In this document: positions 43,733-54,807 of the stretch, in pieces
How the letters are laid out: the number at the start of each line of letters is the position of its first letter
Position numbering within the stretch: the stretch's first letter is position 1
Source of the DNA: Oscillospiraceae bacterium
GTDB taxonomy: Bacteria > Bacillota > Clostridia > Oscillospirales > Ruminococcaceae
Assembly (NCBI GenBank): GCA_902766785.1
Contig: CACXEO010000090.1
Span: 41,255-105,254 of the forward strand
Direction of reading: 5' to 3'
Length of the DNA stretch: 64,000 bases
Made by a program: the position numbers and the translations under genes
The notes under the pieces: model-generated
Databases searched by the model: none
Seen by the model: only the letters and a program-made list of their open reading frames with translations
What the model was told of the DNA's origin: nothing

Positions 43733-46700
43733 TCAGAAGAAAGAAATCTGGCTGGATTTTGGAATTCCTTCCAGCGCGCCCGCCTGATCCAGCATTTCAA
43801 TGACGGATTTTGAAACGCCCGCCCGGTTTTGTATTTCATCCACAGAAATATAAGTACCTTGTTTTCCGGCCTCTTCCAGTGAATTCGCCGCGGCGGCGCC
43901 GACCCCCTTAAGGGCGGCAAACGGAAGCCGTATTTTTCCGTCCTCAACCGCATAAATACTGGCCTTGGATCTATAAATATCCACCGGCAGGAACTCATAA
44001 CCGCGGCAGAGCATCTCATTGATGATCAGCAGGGTATTGTACATATCCTCTTCCTTAACAGTGCGCTCGTTCCCCTTGGCTTTCAGGGAATCCAAACGCA
44101 GGCGGGTCATCCCCTTGCCTTTAACTGCAGCCTCAGCGTCAAAATCACCGTTGCGGACGGTAAAATAAACGGCGTAAAACTCAAGCGGGTGGTAAATTTT
44201 GAACCATCCCAGTTTGATTGCCGCTGTGACGTAGGCTGCGGCATGCGCTTTGGGGAACATGTATTTAATCTTGAAACAGCTGTCAATATACCACTGCGGT
44301 ACACCGTGCTCTTTCATCGCCTTAACGTGTTCCTCTGTCAAAAGCTTGGTCGCCTTGCCTTTACGGGTGATTTCCATAATTTTAAACGCCATGCCGGGCT
44401 CAAGGCCCTTGTGCATCAAATAAACCATGATGTTGTCACGGGTACCGATAACCTCACCGATGGTACAGGTGCCGTTTTTAATCAGCTCCTGTGCGTTTCC
44501 CAGCCAAACATCAGTGCCGTGCGATAAACCCGAAATCTGAAGCAGATCGGAAAAGCACTTCGGCTGGGAGTCGAGCAGCATCTGCCGGACAAAGGGCGTT
44601 CCCATCTCTGGGAGGGCATAGGTACCGGTCAGGCTGTCGATTTCCTCCGGCGTAACGCCGAGCGCCTCCGTTGAGGTAAAAAGGCTGATGACCTTAGGGT
44701 CGCTCATCGTGACATCCAGAATTTTAATCCCGGTGAAGTCTTCCAGATATTTGTACATCGTCGGAACATCGTGTCCAAGGTTATCAAGCTTCAAAATAGT
44801 ATCGTGGAGAGAATGGAAATCGAAGTGGGTTGTGGTAATGTCACTGTCCGCATCGTCTGCGGGGCGCTGAACAGGGGTGAAATCGTAAACATCATATTCA
44901 GAAGGGACAACAACCATCCCACCCGGATGCTGCCCGGTCGTCCGCTTGACGCCGGTACAGCCGGCCGCAAGACGGGCTTCCTCTGCCTTATGAACCACCC
45001 TGCCCTTTTCTTCCAGGTATTTTAATACAAAGCCGTAGGCCGTTTTTTCAGCAACGGTAGAAATTGTTCCAGCTTTGAATACATGGTCGGAACCGAAAAG
45101 CTCTTCGGTGTATTTATGCGCCCGCGCCTGGTACTCGCCTGAGAAGTTGAGGTCGATATCCGGGGATTTGTCCCCGTCAAAGCCAAGAAAGGTCTCAAAC
45201 GGGATATCATGCCCCTCCCTGATCATAAAGGTTCCGCATTCCGGGCAGTTTTTCTCCGGCAGGTCGTAACCGGAACCAACCGAACCATCAGTAATAAACT
45301 CACTGTGCTTGCAGTTGGGGCAGCAATAGTGCGGTGGAAGAGGGTTGACTTCAGAAATTCCCGCCATAGTCGCCGCAAAAGACGAACCAACCGAACCACG
45401 GGAGCCGACTAAGTAGCCGTCTTCAACCGATTTCCAGACCAATTTCTGCGCAATGATATAAAGAACGGCAAACCCGTGCTTGATAATTGAGTTCAGTTCT
45501 TTTTCCAGCCGTACTCTGACAAGTTCCGGAAGTGTTTCCCCGTACATATCATGCGCTTTTGTCCAGCAGATTTCCTGAAGCTGCTCCTCTGCCCCGTCGA
45601 TGCTGGGCGGATAAGTCCCCTTTGGAATAGCGCGAAGCTCAGGGTCGACCATATCGGCAATCAGGTTTGAATTGGTGATGACAACTTCACGCGCTTTTTC
45701 CTCACCAAGGTAAGAAAACTCCCTGAGCATTTCATCAGTCGTGCGGAAATAAAGCGGCGGCTGGTTTTCATCTTTAAACTTGATACTGGTCAAGATTTCA
45801 CGGTAAATCGCGTCCCCCTCGTCCTGAAAGTGGACATCACAAGTGGCGACAACCGGCTTTTTCAAATACTCGCCCAGACGGACAACTGTCCGGTTGAAAT
45901 CTCTGAGCTGTTCTTCATCAGCAGCCTTGCCAGTTCGGATCAGAAACTGGTTATTTTGAATCGGCTGGATTTCGAGATAATCATAAAACTCTGCAATTTT
46001 AACAAGCTCGTCCCAAGGTTTCCCGTCTACAATTGCAGTAAACAGCTCCCCCGCCTCGCAGGCACTTCCGATAATCAGACCGTCACGCCACCGCATCAAC
46101 TCGCTTTTGGGAATCCGGGGCTGGCGGTAGTAATACTTGATGTGGCCGAGAGAAATCAGCCGGTAAAGGTTTTTAAGCCCTGTTTTGTTCCGCACCAGAA
46201 TGATCTGGTGGTAGGAACGCAGGTTGCGGATGTTCACATCCCCAGTTGACTTTGTTTTGATTTCCGAAACCATTCGGATTCCGCGTTCCTTTTGGAGTTT
46301 TTCAGCAATATCAAAAAAGATCCGCCCAAGCACCTCAGCATCGTCACAGGCACGGTGATGGTTAAAGTCGCCCAGCTTTAAATGCTCGGCAACCGTATTC
46401 AGTTTATGGTTCTTAATTTTATATAAGCTCTTACAGAGCGGGACCGTATCAATATAAGTATAGTTACACGGCATTTGGCTCCGTTTGGCAGCCGCCTGGA
46501 TAAAACTCATATCAAACCGGGCGTTGTGCGCAATCAGGATATCTTCACCGCAAAAAGCAAAAAACTGCTGTAATGCTTCTGCTTCAGACGGTGCGTCTTT
46601 TACCATTGCGTCGGCAATCCCTGTCAGTTCGGTGATCTTTCCCGGGATTGGTTTTTCAGGATTGACAAATGTATCGAATGAATCTATAATTTCACCGTTT

Positions 46701-48094
46701 TTTATTTTAACGGCGCCAATTTCCGTCAGCCGTTCAGACTGGACATTGAGCCCGGTCGTCTCTACATCAAAAGAGATGAATTCATCTGTCAGCGCCGCGT
46801 CCTGGTCGCCATAAACGGCGGACTGGGTATCGTTTCCGGCGGTATCGTCCACAAAATAGCCTTCCACGCCGTAGATGACCTTGAACTGCCCGCCTTTGGA
46901 ACGAATAGCATCCAGAGCATTCATTGCATCCGGAAAAGCCTGCGCTACGCCATGATCAGTAATTGCAACAGCCTGATGCCCCCACTCATAGGCGGTTTGA
47001 ACCAGCTTATCGGCGCCGGTAACCGCATCCATTGAGGACATGTTGGTATGCATATGCAGTTCAACCCGTTTTTCCTCACTCAAATCCTGCCGCTTGATAT
47101 GTTCTACCAAAAGAATATCGTTTGGCCGTACGACAATGTCGCGGTCATATTTATCGTATGTAACTTCGCCCCGCAAAAGGAGTGTTGAGCCTTTCCGTAC
47201 CTTTTCAAAGGCTTCGGCACTTTTTTTATCGGTTATCACCTTCAGGTTGATCGAGCTGGTATAATCGGTGATCGAATAACTCAGGATCGCGGTTTTTCCA
47301 TCGCGGGAAAGACGGTTATCGCTAAAAAAAACGTCTCCCCAAATTGTAACTTTCCCGCTTTCCTGGGAAAGGTCGGCAATCCGGACCGGGGTGCTGTTAA
47401 ACTTGCGCCCGGTAATCAGTGTGGCATTGTTCGTACGGATAGGAATATTATTGAGTTCCAGCTTGATGTTGACCTTCTGCTCCGTCTTTTTAGGCGCGGA
47501 CTGCCGCGGCAGAGCTGCCGAATAATCCGGAGATACCGGCGGTATATCAGAATCGGCAGGCGGGGGCGGAAACTCGTCCACCACACTTGCAATCATCTGC
47601 TCATGCTCATCCATTGTTTTAGAGAGAACACCAGTAAACTCTACTTCGACCGGAAGGCTGAATTCTTCCAGCACAATTTTTTGTATTTCCAGGTCAGTCT
47701 TTGCCTCTTTCAGCAATTGATAACCGCCATTTTTTAATTCTACCTTTAAAACACTCCCGTCATATTCGGCCGTTGAGCCATTAAAATACCCGTTAGCCAC
47801 ACTGACCCGTCGTTTTAAAAGAAGAGCAATTTCAGGAAAATACGAAGGCGAAAACAGATCCGGTGTATATTTCGGAGTCATCCGAAGAGACGCTAACCCA
47901 AGCTTGTCCGTTAGAACCCGCTCGCAGCGAAACAGCTCTTCCCTGGGGACCAGGGATGAAAAAATAACCTCACAGCACATCTCCCTCTTCTTTTGCTCCA
48001 ACTCAATGGAGAGGAGACGGGCGGTTTCAAATGCACTGTCAAGCTCTTCTTTCGGTATATATTGGCCAAATAAGCTGAGAAATCCCTGCGACAT
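43733..48094 (-). CDS. polC: DNA polymerase III PolC (Gram-positive replicase)
   Basis: A 1453-residue replicative polymerase with built-in proofreading. In order: N-terminal domains, an OB fold (about 230-330), split PHP domain beginning [12 protein letters not shown] (near 343), DEDDh exonuclease with FDVETTGLN (about 440) inserted in the PHP, then the palm with active-site aspartates in [10 protein letters not shown] (about 980) and C-terminal helix-hairpin-helix ([16 protein letters not shown]). Zinc-like cysteines CCPNC/CPEC appear near 935-960. An AAAAAGGAG site precedes the start. The stop is 50 nt before the his promoter. Confidence 0.98.
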   Translation of the reverse strand: MSQGFLSLFGQYIPKEELDSAFETARLLSIELEQKKREMCCEVIFSSLVPREELFRCERVLTDKLGLASLRMTPKYTPDLFSPSYFPEIALLLKRRVSVANGYFNGSTAEYDGSVLKVELKNGGYQLLKEAKTDLEIQKIVLEEFSLPVEVEFTGVLSKTMDEHEQMIASVVDEFPPPPADSDIPPVSPDYSAALPRQSAPKKTEQKVNIKLELNNIPIRTNNATLITGRKFNSTPVRIADLSQESGKVTIWGDVFFSDNRLSRDGKTAILSYSITDYTSSINLKVITDKKSAEAFEKVRKGSTLLLRGEVTYDKYDRDIVVRPNDILLVEHIKRQDLSEEKRVELHMHTNMSSMDAVTGADKLVQTAYEWGHQAVAITDHGVAQAFPDAMNALDAIRSKGGQFKVIYGVEGYFVDDTAGNDTQSAVYGDQDAALTDEFISFDVETTGLNVQSERLTEIGAVKIKNGEIIDSFDTFVNPEKPIPGKITELTGIADAMVKDAPSEAEALQQFFAFCGEDILIAHNARFDMSFIQAAAKRSQMPCNYTYIDTVPLCKSLYKIKNHKLNTVAEHLKLGDFNHHRACDDAEVLGRIFFDIAEKLQKERGIRMVSEIKTKSTGDVNIRNLRSYHQIILVRNKTGLKNLYRLISLGHIKYYYRQPRIPKSELMRWRDGLIIGSACEAGELFTAIVDGKPWDELVKIAEFYDYLEIQPIQNNQFLIRTGKAADEEQLRDFNRTVVRLGEYLKKPVVATCDVHFQDEGDAIYREILTSIKFKDENQPPLYFRTTDEMLREFSYLGEEKAREVVITNSNLIADMVDPELRAIPKGTYPPSIDGAEEQLQEICWTKAHDMYGETLPELVRVRLEKELNSIIKHGFAVLYIIAQKLVWKSVEDGYLVGSRGSVGSSFAATMAGISEVNPLPPHYCCPNCKHSEFITDGSVGSGYDLPEKNCPECGTFMIREGHDIPFETFLGFDGDKSPDIDLNFSGEYQARAHKYTEELFGSDHVFKAGTISTVAEKTAYGFVLKYLEEKGRVVHKAEEARLAAGCTGVKRTTGQHPGGMVVVPSEYDVYDFTPVQRPADDADSDITTTHFDFHSLHDTILKLDNLGHDVPTMYKYLEDFTGIKILDVTMSDPKVISLFTSTEALGVTPEEIDSLTGTYALPEMGTPFVRQMLLDSQPKCFSDLLQISGLSHGTDVWLGNAQELIKNGTCTIGEVIGTRDNIMVYLMHKGLEPGMAFKIMEITRKGKATKLLTEEHVKAMKEHGVPQWYIDSCFKIKYMFPKAHAAAYVTAAIKLGWFKIYHPLEFYAVYFTVRNGDFDAEAAVKGKGMTRLRLDSLKAKGNERTVKEEDMYNTLLIINEMLCRGYEFLPVDIYRSKASIYAVEDGKIRLPFAALKGVGAAAANSLEEAGKQGTYISVDEIQNRAGVSKSVIEMLDQAGALEGIPKSSQISFF

Positions 48095-48144
48095 GACAAT
48101 CTCCTTTTTTAATAAAGGGCCTACCCGTTATTCAAACGCGGCGA

Positions 48145-48283
48145 GTGGCGGCGAACGCCGTCACCAATCAGCGAGGGATATCGCTCCCACTGATTGTTTC
48201 ATGAAATCCCCCGTTTATGATAACGGGGGATTTCATGCCCAAGTTATACAATGAAGAATAGCCCTTAAAAGAAAAGGCTATTC
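48145..48283 (-). other. Chain of four hairpins between ispG and polC
   Basis: On the minus strand the 194-nt gap holds, in order: GAATAGCC/GGCTATTC (48256-48283); a 16-bp perfect stem with arm CATGAAATCCCCCGTT (48200-48237); a CAATCAG/CTGATTG stem with inner GGGA/TCCC (48165-48196); and GTGACGGCG/CGCCGCCAC-type stem (48145-48164). The last two abut directly, and a 3-nt gap separates the third from the second. None has a T run. This could be a structured leader of polC, or processing/stability hairpins after ispG. Confidence 0.5.
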
Positions 48284-48288
48284 CAAGT

Positions 48289-49335
48289 TTACATCTTCTC
48301 AATTTCCTGCAATAAAACAGTTTCTATTTCATCTTCCGCAATTTTGCGGATAATTTCGCCCTTTTTAAACAAAACAGCACAGCCGTCCCCGCCCGCAATT
48401 CCAATATCAGCCTCGCGCGCCTCGCCGGGGCCGTTGACAATACAACCCATAACGGCCACTTTGAGAGGCTTTTCGCAGCTGGAAAGCGCTGTTTCCACCC
48501 GGTTTGCAAGACCAATCAGATCAATCTTGGTCCGCCCGCAGGTCGGACAGGAAACAAAGTCAATTCCCCGGTCATACATTCCAATACTTTTGAGGATATC
48601 TTTGGCGGCATAAACCTCTTTAACCGGATCCGCAGTAAGGGAAACGCGGATAGTCTCCCCGATTCCATCCAATAACAGCGAACCAATCCCAATTGCGGAT
48701 TTAATCAAGCCCATCCGTTCTGTTCCAGCCTCAGTCACGCCGAGGTGAAGCGGATACGGGCAGCGTTCAGCGAGAAGCCGGTAGGCGTCTGCCATCACCC
48801 GGACGTCGGAGCACTTGACCGAGATGACAATCTGATCAAAATCGCAGCGGTTTAAAAGGGAAGCGTGGTACAAAGCGCTTTCCACCAATGCCTCTGCCGT
48901 CGGAGCCCCATATTTTGCAAGTATATCCTTCTCAAGCGAACCGGAATTGACGCCGATCCGGATCGGTACACCTGCGTTTGCACAAGCGTTGGCAATTTCT
49001 CTTACACGGGCATCATCCCCGATATTCCCGGGGTTGATCCGCACCTTATCAATTCCCGCAGCCACACATTCCAATGCAAGCCTATAATCAAAATGGATAT
49101 CAGCAACCAGCGGAATGGAAATTTTAGACTTAATAGCCTCAACCAGCCTGACGGCCTTATGATCCGGTACAGCAACCCGTACAATTTCACAGCCGGCCTT
49201 CTCCAAAGCGACCGCTTGTTCCACGTTGCCCTCAATATCATCTGCGTGGACGTTAAGCATCGACTGGATGGTTACTCGGCCATCTCCAAATGTAATGTCC
49301 TTTACCCTTACAGGGACGACTTTTCTGTCAAACAT
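48289..49335 (-). CDS. ispG: 4-hydroxy-3-methylbut-2-en-1-yl diphosphate synthase
   Basis: A 348-residue MEP-pathway enzyme (GcpE). The TIM barrel is followed by an Fe-S domain with cysteines in VSCPTCGRTK (about 265-272) and CIVNGPGEAREADIGIAG (about 303). It lies 5 nt after rseP; dxr in the same operon supplies an earlier step. Confidence 0.96.
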   Translation of the reverse strand: MFDRKVVPVRVKDITFGDGRVTIQSMLNVHADDIEGNVEQAVALEKAGCEIVRVAVPDHKAVRLVEAIKSKISIPLVADIHFDYRLALECVAAGIDKVRINPGNIGDDARVREIANACANAGVPIRIGVNSGSLEKDILAKYGAPTAEALVESALYHASLLNRCDFDQIVISVKCSDVRVMADAYRLLAERCPYPLHLGVTEAGTERMGLIKSAIGIGSLLLDGIGETIRVSLTADPVKEVYAAKDILKSIGMYDRGIDFVSCPTCGRTKIDLIGLANRVETALSSCEKPLKVAVMGCIVNGPGEAREADIGIAGGDGCAVLFKKGEIIRKIAEDEIETVLLQEIEKM

Positions 49336-49340
49336 CCGTC

Positions 49341-50372
49341 TTAACCTCCAAACAGCCTGAACACATCGTTAAACGCAACGAGAACCATCAGCAGCATCAA
49401 AAGCGCAAGGCCGATAAAATTGATTGCCGACTCATATTTTGTACTGATCGGTTTGCGCCGAATTCCCTCAATAATCAACACGAAGAAGCGCCAACCGTCC
49501 AACGCGGGGAATGGCAGAAAATTGAAAATTCCCACGTTGATTGAAATAAAGGCCGCGAGGTTTAAAACAGACGCAAGACCAAGCTGGATCGTCTGATTAA
49601 CGACCTGCCCCACACCGATCGGCCCCGAAAGTTCATTGATCCCAACGTTTCCCGTGATGACATCGAGCAGCGAAACCCAAATTGTCTTTGCATAGGAAAG
49701 GGTTTTATGAAACGACATCTTCATAACAGAGAAAAAATCTTTCTCAATTGCTTTCACTTTAAAATCAATATCAATCTGCGGTTTCCCATCAGTCTCAGTC
49801 ATCTTGAACTGGACGTTTTCCAGATGTACAACCTCGCCGTCCCGGCGTACATCGATATCTGCAACGCCATTCTCTGCGCGGAGCAGAGAATAAATAATAT
49901 CGGTATCCACTAAAATGCCGTTTCCATTGATAGAAAGGATTTCGTCCCCTACCTGAAGCCCGGCCTGATTGCTGACCGCATTATCGTTAAATTTTGCCAC
50001 CACATTGGAACCATTCAGCGGCTGCATGGAAACCACAACGATCAGTACAAGGAACCCCAGGACAAGGTTCATAATCGGGCCGGTGATGACAACCAGAATC
50101 CTTTGCCAAACCGGCTTGTTGCAAAACGCATTTTTTTCGCCGGATGCTTCGTCTTCCCCCTCCATGCTTACAAAACCGCCGATGGGAAACGCCCTGAGGG
50201 CGTATTTTGTCTCTTTACCCTGCCACTTGAGGAGCGTGGGTCCCATTCCCATAGCAAATTCATTGACCTTGATCTTACAGGCCTTGGCAACTAAAAAATG
50301 CCCAAGCTCGTGGATAAAGATCAACACACCAAAAATCAAAATGGTGACTAAGATTGTAACAACAATATCCAA
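49341..50372 (-). CDS. rseP: RIP metalloprotease RseP (site-2 protease)
   Basis: A 343-residue intramembrane zinc protease. HELGH in FIHELGHFLVAKA (near residues 20-24), a PDZ domain with AGLQVGDEILSINGN (about 135-150), and the second metal site NFLPFPALDGWRFF near 285. The family usually reads LDGGR, so the Trp is a small difference. It cleaves membrane-embedded anti-sigma factors or signal peptides. 35 nt after dxr. Confidence 0.94.
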   Translation of the reverse strand: MDIVVTILVTILIFGVLIFIHELGHFLVAKACKIKVNEFAMGMGPTLLKWQGKETKYALRAFPIGGFVSMEGEDEASGEKNAFCNKPVWQRILVVITGPIMNLVLGFLVLIVVVSMQPLNGSNVVAKFNDNAVSNQAGLQVGDEILSINGNGILVDTDIIYSLLRAENGVADIDVRRDGEVVHLENVQFKMTETDGKPQIDIDFKVKAIEKDFFSVMKMSFHKTLSYAKTIWVSLLDVITGNVGINELSGPIGVGQVVNQTIQLGLASVLNLAAFISINVGIFNFLPFPALDGWRFFVLIIEGIRRKPISTKYESAINFIGLALLMLLMVLVAFNDVFRLFGG

Positions 50373-50407
50373 ACCGGTCAGTTCAACTCCTTTTTAAAGG
50401 CTTGTGC

Positions 50408-51568
50408 CTAATATTCAGCCTGATAGAAATGGTAATTCTCCTGAACATACTCCCTGGCTATACGGTCCGCTTCCTCAATATGCTCAACGGTAACATTATT
50501 ATGCGCAGGCTGTAGCTGTAATACTTGGTAAACAAGCTCTCCAATTGCCAGAAACGGAATTTTCTTTGAAAGAAAGAGAGAAACCGCCTCTTCATTCGCC
50601 CCATTGACCATAGCCGGATACAAACCGCCCTTTTCAAGCGCCTCATAACAGGCTTTAAGACAGATAAACGTATTGAGATCCGGTTTCATAAAGCTGAGAG
50701 TACCATAATCAGTCAAAGAGAGGCGTTTGACGCCGCACGGAACCCGTTCCGGATAAGTCAAGGCATATTGGATCGGCAGCTTCATATTCGGAACGCCCAT
50801 CTGTCCGATTACGGAATAATCACAGTATTCCACGGCGGAATGGAGAACGCTTTCCCGGTGGACCACAATTTCCACATCCTCCGGTTTGCAGCCGAAAAGC
50901 CATACAGCTTCAATTAACTCCAAGCCTTTGTTCATCAAAGTGGCAGAGTCAATTGTAATCTTCGCCCCCATATCCCAATTGGGGTGGTTGAGCGCGTCGG
51001 CAACTGTGACACTTTTCAGCTCTTCGGGGCTTTTTCCGTAAAAAGGGCCTCCGGAAGCGGTTAAGATAATTTTATTCAGCGCTTTTTCAGGGTTCCCCTG
51101 CAGACACTGAAAAATTGCCGAGTGTTCGCTATCCACCGGCAGGATAGAAACCCCATGTTCTTTTGCAAGCTTCAAAACCAGCTCGCCGCCGGTTACCAGC
51201 GTTTCCTTATTTGCAAGGGCAATATTTTTTCCCGCCTTGATTGCCGCTATGGTAGGCCGGAGCCCAACCATGCCGACTACTGAGTTCAGGATGATATCTG
51301 CCGCGCCAAGGGAAGCGGCCTCGCAGAGCCCATCTATCCCGGTTACAACGCGAATCCCTGTGCCTTTCAAACGGACAGAAAGCTCTTGATAACCATTACG
51401 ATCAAAAATGCAGACAAGCTCAGGTTTTAACTGCCTTGCCTGCACCTCAAGCAGATCGGTATTCGAATGGGCCGCCAGGCCACAGACACGAAAGCCGTTT
51501 TCACAGGCAACCTCAATCGCCTGTGTGCCGATTGAACCGGTCGAGCCCAAAATACTCAATGTTTTCAT
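50408..51568 (-). CDS. dxr: 1-deoxy-D-xylulose 5-phosphate reductoisomerase
   Basis: A 386-residue NADPH enzyme of the MEP pathway. It has ILGSTGSIGTQAIEV at the start, ALANKETLVTGGELV near 125, PVDSEHSAIFQCL near 150 and a GAKITIDSATLMNKGLE loop. The ATG at 51568 fits family length, but no good ribosome site precedes it. A GTG 25 codons upstream (51643) is in frame, though the extra residues look non-coding. Confidence 0.95.
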   Translation of the reverse strand: MKTLSILGSTGSIGTQAIEVACENGFRVCGLAAHSNTDLLEVQARQLKPELVCIFDRNGYQELSVRLKGTGIRVVTGIDGLCEAASLGAADIILNSVVGMVGLRPTIAAIKAGKNIALANKETLVTGGELVLKLAKEHGVSILPVDSEHSAIFQCLQGNPEKALNKIILTASGGPFYGKSPEELKSVTVADALNHPNWDMGAKITIDSATLMNKGLELIEAVWLFGCKPEDVEIVVHRESVLHSAVEYCDYSVIGQMGVPNMKLPIQYALTYPERVPCGVKRLSLTDYGTLSFMKPDLNTFICLKACYEALEKGGLYPAMVNGANEEAVSLFLSKKIPFLAIGELVYQVLQLQPAHNNVTVEHIEEADRIAREYVQENYHFYQAEY

Positions 51569-51672
51569 GACAGATAGAGGGCAATGTCTCCCGTCCGTAT
51601 TGCGAAAGCCACAACAGAAGGGAAAACTTTGCCCGCATTCCACCTTTCATAGTTACTTACAATCCGTTTCCC

Positions 51673-52512
51673 TTATGAAACGACCGTCATAATCGGGAAA
51701 AAGGAAAAGATAAGATAAAACAGCGGGGATACCAACAGAATGCTGTCAAAGCGGTCAAGTACACCGCCGTGCCCCGGCAGGATACTGCCAAAATCTTTCA
51801 CCATAAACTGGCGTTTCATCATAGAGGCGGAAAGATCGCCAAAAATACTGACAACTGCACCCACAAGAGAGATGACTGTCAGCCAAACATAATCAATTAC
51901 AACCGGTGCGCCGCTGTTTACCTGAATTGCACTGTAAATAAGGCCGACGATCAGACAGCCAACAGGTGCCAGGATCAACGCACCAATACACCCCTCAATC
52001 GTTTTCTTGGGGCTGATGTTCGGTGCAAATTTATGCTTTCCGAAAAGGCGGCCGACAAAATAGCCGCCACAATCAGCAAGCCAGGCAGCCGCGAAGATAA
52101 TCAGAATATAAAAAGAACTTGCTTCCGGATAAAGGTCGCGCATTAGCACAAGGGTACTCAAAGCCAGCGGGATAAGGGTAGAAACCATAAACACAAAACC
52201 CAATTGTTCTACCTTAACACTCTGGCGGGCAGCCATAAAAATAACCAGAAGAAGAAAAACATAAGCAAAAAAGGCAACACCCAAATATGGGCGCAGAATA
52301 TCAATATTACAAAAAGGAAATGCAGCCGCAAATAAAAAGCTAAGGCCAAGCAAAAACTTATTCTTAATCGTTTTAGAAGCGGTCAGCATTTCATACACGG
52401 CCAGGAGCGAAACAAGCGCGATCCCGATATTGAAAACAATGGTGTTTACAAAAAAAATGACAATTGCAAAGATAGAGAGCCCAATAGCCGCTGAAAAAAT
52501 GCGCTGTTTCAT
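51673..52512 (-). CDS. cdsA: Phosphatidate cytidylyltransferase
   Basis: A 279-residue multi-pass enzyme making CDP-diacylglycerol. The CDS signature is clear: SASMMKRQFMVKDFGSILPG followed by HGGVLDRFDS (about 215-245). The ATG at 52512 follows AGGGGG. The gap to dxr is 104 nt. Confidence 0.96.
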   Translation of the reverse strand: MKQRIFSAAIGLSIFAIVIFFVNTIVFNIGIALVSLLAVYEMLTASKTIKNKFLLGLSFLFAAAFPFCNIDILRPYLGVAFFAYVFLLLVIFMAARQSVKVEQLGFVFMVSTLIPLALSTLVLMRDLYPEASSFYILIIFAAAWLADCGGYFVGRLFGKHKFAPNISPKKTIEGCIGALILAPVGCLIVGLIYSAIQVNSGAPVVIDYVWLTVISLVGAVVSIFGDLSASMMKRQFMVKDFGSILPGHGGVLDRFDSILLVSPLFYLIFSFFPIMTVVS

Positions 52513-52568
52513 GTCTTTCCCCCTAAAAATCTTTGAATTCAAGCTTTACCAGCCAATTTTAATGCAAC

Positions 52569-53309
52569 TCAAACACCGCCGAAACGACGGTTTCTTCCGG
52601 CATATTCATCCAAAGCGCGTTCAAAATCCTTTTTTGAAAAATCAGGCCAGAGCACATCCATAAAAACGTATTCAGCGTACGCACACTGCCAAATCAGGAA
52701 ATTGGACAGCCGGCATTCTCCGCTCGGGCGGATAACTAGGTCAATATCTGGCATTCCCGCCGTATACAACGCCCTGTTGACAGCATCTTCGTCAATTTCC
52801 TCAGGCCTGAGCTGCCCGTCCTTGACCTTTCCGGCCAGTTTTCTGACCGCGTGCACAATCTCATCTCTTCCGCCATAATTAACAGCAATATTAAGGTGCA
52901 ACCCGGTACAGGCACTGCTCTTTTTTTCCAAATCAAGCATCATCTCACGCATTTCGTTATCAAAAACAGAAAGATCGCCCAAAAAACGAACCTGCATATT
53001 TAAAGAACGGTATTTTTCAAAATTGCTGAGATATTCCTGCATCAGCCTCATAATAGCATCCACTTCTTTTTCAGGCCGTTTCCAGTTTTCAGTGGAAAAC
53101 GCATAAACCGTTAGATACTCAATTCCAATTGAAGAAGCGTACTCTGCAATTTTCTGAAAAGTCTTGGCGCCGATACTATGCCCGCTATAACGCGGCATAT
53201 GGCGTTTTTGCGCCCAGCGCCCGTTACCGTCCATGATAATCCCGATATGCTTTGGAAGGATGCGGTCCCCAATGGAGGCCGCATCCCCTTTCTTTTTTCC
53301 CATTCTCAT
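52569..53309 (-). CDS. uppS: Isoprenyl transferase (undecaprenyl diphosphate synthase)
   Basis: A 246-residue cis-prenyltransferase. Catalytic Asp in GIIMDGNGRWAQKR (about residue 26), VYAFSTENWKRP near 75, and IRPSGECRLSNFLIWQ near 195 (usually RTSGE). The ATG at 53309 lies 1 nt after the frr stop. An in-frame upstream extension only reads frr out of frame. Confidence 0.95.
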   Translation of the reverse strand: MRMGKKKGDAASIGDRILPKHIGIIMDGNGRWAQKRHMPRYSGHSIGAKTFQKIAEYASSIGIEYLTVYAFSTENWKRPEKEVDAIMRLMQEYLSNFEKYRSLNMQVRFLGDLSVFDNEMREMMLDLEKKSSACTGLHLNIAVNYGGRDEIVHAVRKLAGKVKDGQLRPEEIDEDAVNRALYTAGMPDIDLVIRPSGECRLSNFLIWQCAYAEYVFMDVLWPDFSKKDFERALDEYAGRNRRFGGV

Positions 53310-53310
53310 G

Positions 53311-53865
53311 TTAAATTTCCATAATCTCTTTTTCTTTAGCTTTGGAGAGCGAATCCACCTCATCGCAGTATTTATCGGTGAGATGTTGTACCTTTTTTTC
53401 ACAATCCTTTAAATCGTCCTCGGTAATTTCAGAGCTCTTTTTCATTGCCTTGAATTTTTCCATTGCATCGCGTCTGATACTGCGGACCGCAACCTTAGAA
53501 TCCTCTGCAAGCTTATGAACCTGCTTTACAATTTCACGGCGGCGCTCTTCCGTCAACTGCGGGAATACAATCCGGAGCACTTTCCCGTCGTTTGTAGGAT
53601 TAATCCCCAAATCAGAGGTTTGAATAGCCTTTTCCAGCGCTTTAAGCATAGAAGCATCCCACGGCTGGATTACCAGCACACGTGCTTCAGAGACCGAAAC
53701 AGCAGCAACCTGGTTGACCGGGGTTTCAGTTCCATAATAATCGACCGAAATTTTATCAAGGACGCCGGGGTTAGCGCGCCCTGCACGGATCGCCTTATAA
53801 TCAGCATCCAATACATTGACCGATTTCTGCATTTTTTCTTCAGTGGTTTTCAGTACGTCTTTCAT
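53311..53865 (-). CDS. frr: Ribosome recycling factor
   Basis: A 184-residue RRF. Conserved RAGRANPGVLDKI (about 28-40), YYGTETPVNQVA, and PQLTEERRREIVKQVHKLAEDSKVAVRSIRR. It follows pyrH by 27 nt. Confidence 0.98.
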   Translation of the reverse strand: MKDVLKTTEEKMQKSVNVLDADYKAIRAGRANPGVLDKISVDYYGTETPVNQVAAVSVSEARVLVIQPWDASMLKALEKAIQTSDLGINPTNDGKVLRIVFPQLTEERRREIVKQVHKLAEDSKVAVRSIRRDAMEKFKAMKKSSEITEDDLKDCEKKVQHLTDKYCDEVDSLSKAKEKEIMEI

Positions 53866-53892
53866 AAAAAAGACCTCCTCAATTTGTTAGTA

Positions 53893-54597
53893 TTACTTTA
53901 CAATTGTGCCGATATTCTCACCTGAAACCGCCTTAACAATATTTTCCGGATGATCCAGGTTAAAAACAAGGATGGGAATATTGTTGTCCTTGCACATAGA
54001 AGCCGCCGTACTGTCCATAACCTTCAGGTTTTTGGCCAGAACCTCGGAAAAGCTCAGCGTATCAAACTTAACCGCGTTTGGGTATATGTTGGGGTCGCAA
54101 TCATAAACACCATCTACAAGGGACGCTTTCAAAATAATATCCGCCTCAATTTCAGCGGCGCGCAGTGCGGCAGCCGTATCGGTTGAAAAAAAGGGGTTGC
54201 CGGTTCCGCAGCCAAAAATAACAATCCGGCCTTTTTGAAGGTGGCGAACTGCACGGTTGCGGATATACGGTTCGGCAATCTGCCGCATTTCAATTGCTGT
54301 TTGTACCCTAACATCAACACCAAGTTCTTCCAAAGCATCCGCAACAGCCAGTGCGTTCATTGTTGTTCCAAGCATACCAATATGGTCTGCGCGGGTGCGG
54401 TCCATCGCACCAGAACTTCTCCCCCGCCAGAAATTGCCGCCGCCGACAACAACAGCGATCTCAACTCCGTTTTCCTGAACTTTTTTAATATTTTCGCAGA
54501 TAGGGGTAATCGTACCGTAATCCAAGCCAAACCTGTTTTTTCCAGCCAGGGCTTCCCCACTCAATTTCAGTAAAATCCGTTTATACATCGGCCGCAT
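53893..54597 (-). CDS. pyrH: UMP kinase
   Basis: A 234-residue uridylate kinase. KLSGEALAG near residue 12, [14 protein letters not shown] near 50 and [17 protein letters not shown] near 130 are family motifs. The ATG at 54597 follows GGAGG by 7 nt. It leads pyrH-frr-uppS-cdsA-dxr-rseP-ispG. Confidence 0.97.
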   Translation of the reverse strand: MRPMYKRILLKLSGEALAGKNRFGLDYGTITPICENIKKVQENGVEIAVVVGGGNFWRGRSSGAMDRTRADHIGMLGTTMNALAVADALEELGVDVRVQTAIEMRQIAEPYIRNRAVRHLQKGRIVIFGCGTGNPFFSTDTAAALRAAEIEADIILKASLVDGVYDCDPNIYPNAVKFDTLSFSEVLAKNLKVMDSTAASMCKDNNIPILVFNLDHPENIVKAVSGENIGTIVK

Positions 54598-54632
54598 TTT
54601 ATAACCTCCAACATACTTTTACATATATTCTT

Positions 54633-54661
54633 ATTTTACAATAACACACCCGTTCTGTAAA
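54633..54661 (-). promoter_or_regulatory. Promoter of the pyrH operon
   Basis: TTTACA (54656-54661), a 17-nt spacer, and TAAAAT (54633-54638) on the minus strand. Confidence 0.8.
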
Positions 54662-54691
54662 GTAAAATGTTCTGAAAGAGGCTTTTTTCAC

Positions 54692-54720
54692 AAAAAAACG
54701 GACAAAAAACTTGTCCGTTT
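54692..54720 (-). terminator. Terminator of the EAL gene region
   Basis: AAACGGACAA / TTGTCCGTTT stem with a 5-nt loop; the minus strand continues with seven T. Confidence 0.9.
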
Positions 54721-54807
54721 TAAGTGAGTCTGAATACGACCAAATCATAGTTTTAATAGTGATTACAATCCGTTTCACCCTATGTTGTCTTTTAACAAAA
54801 TATATTC

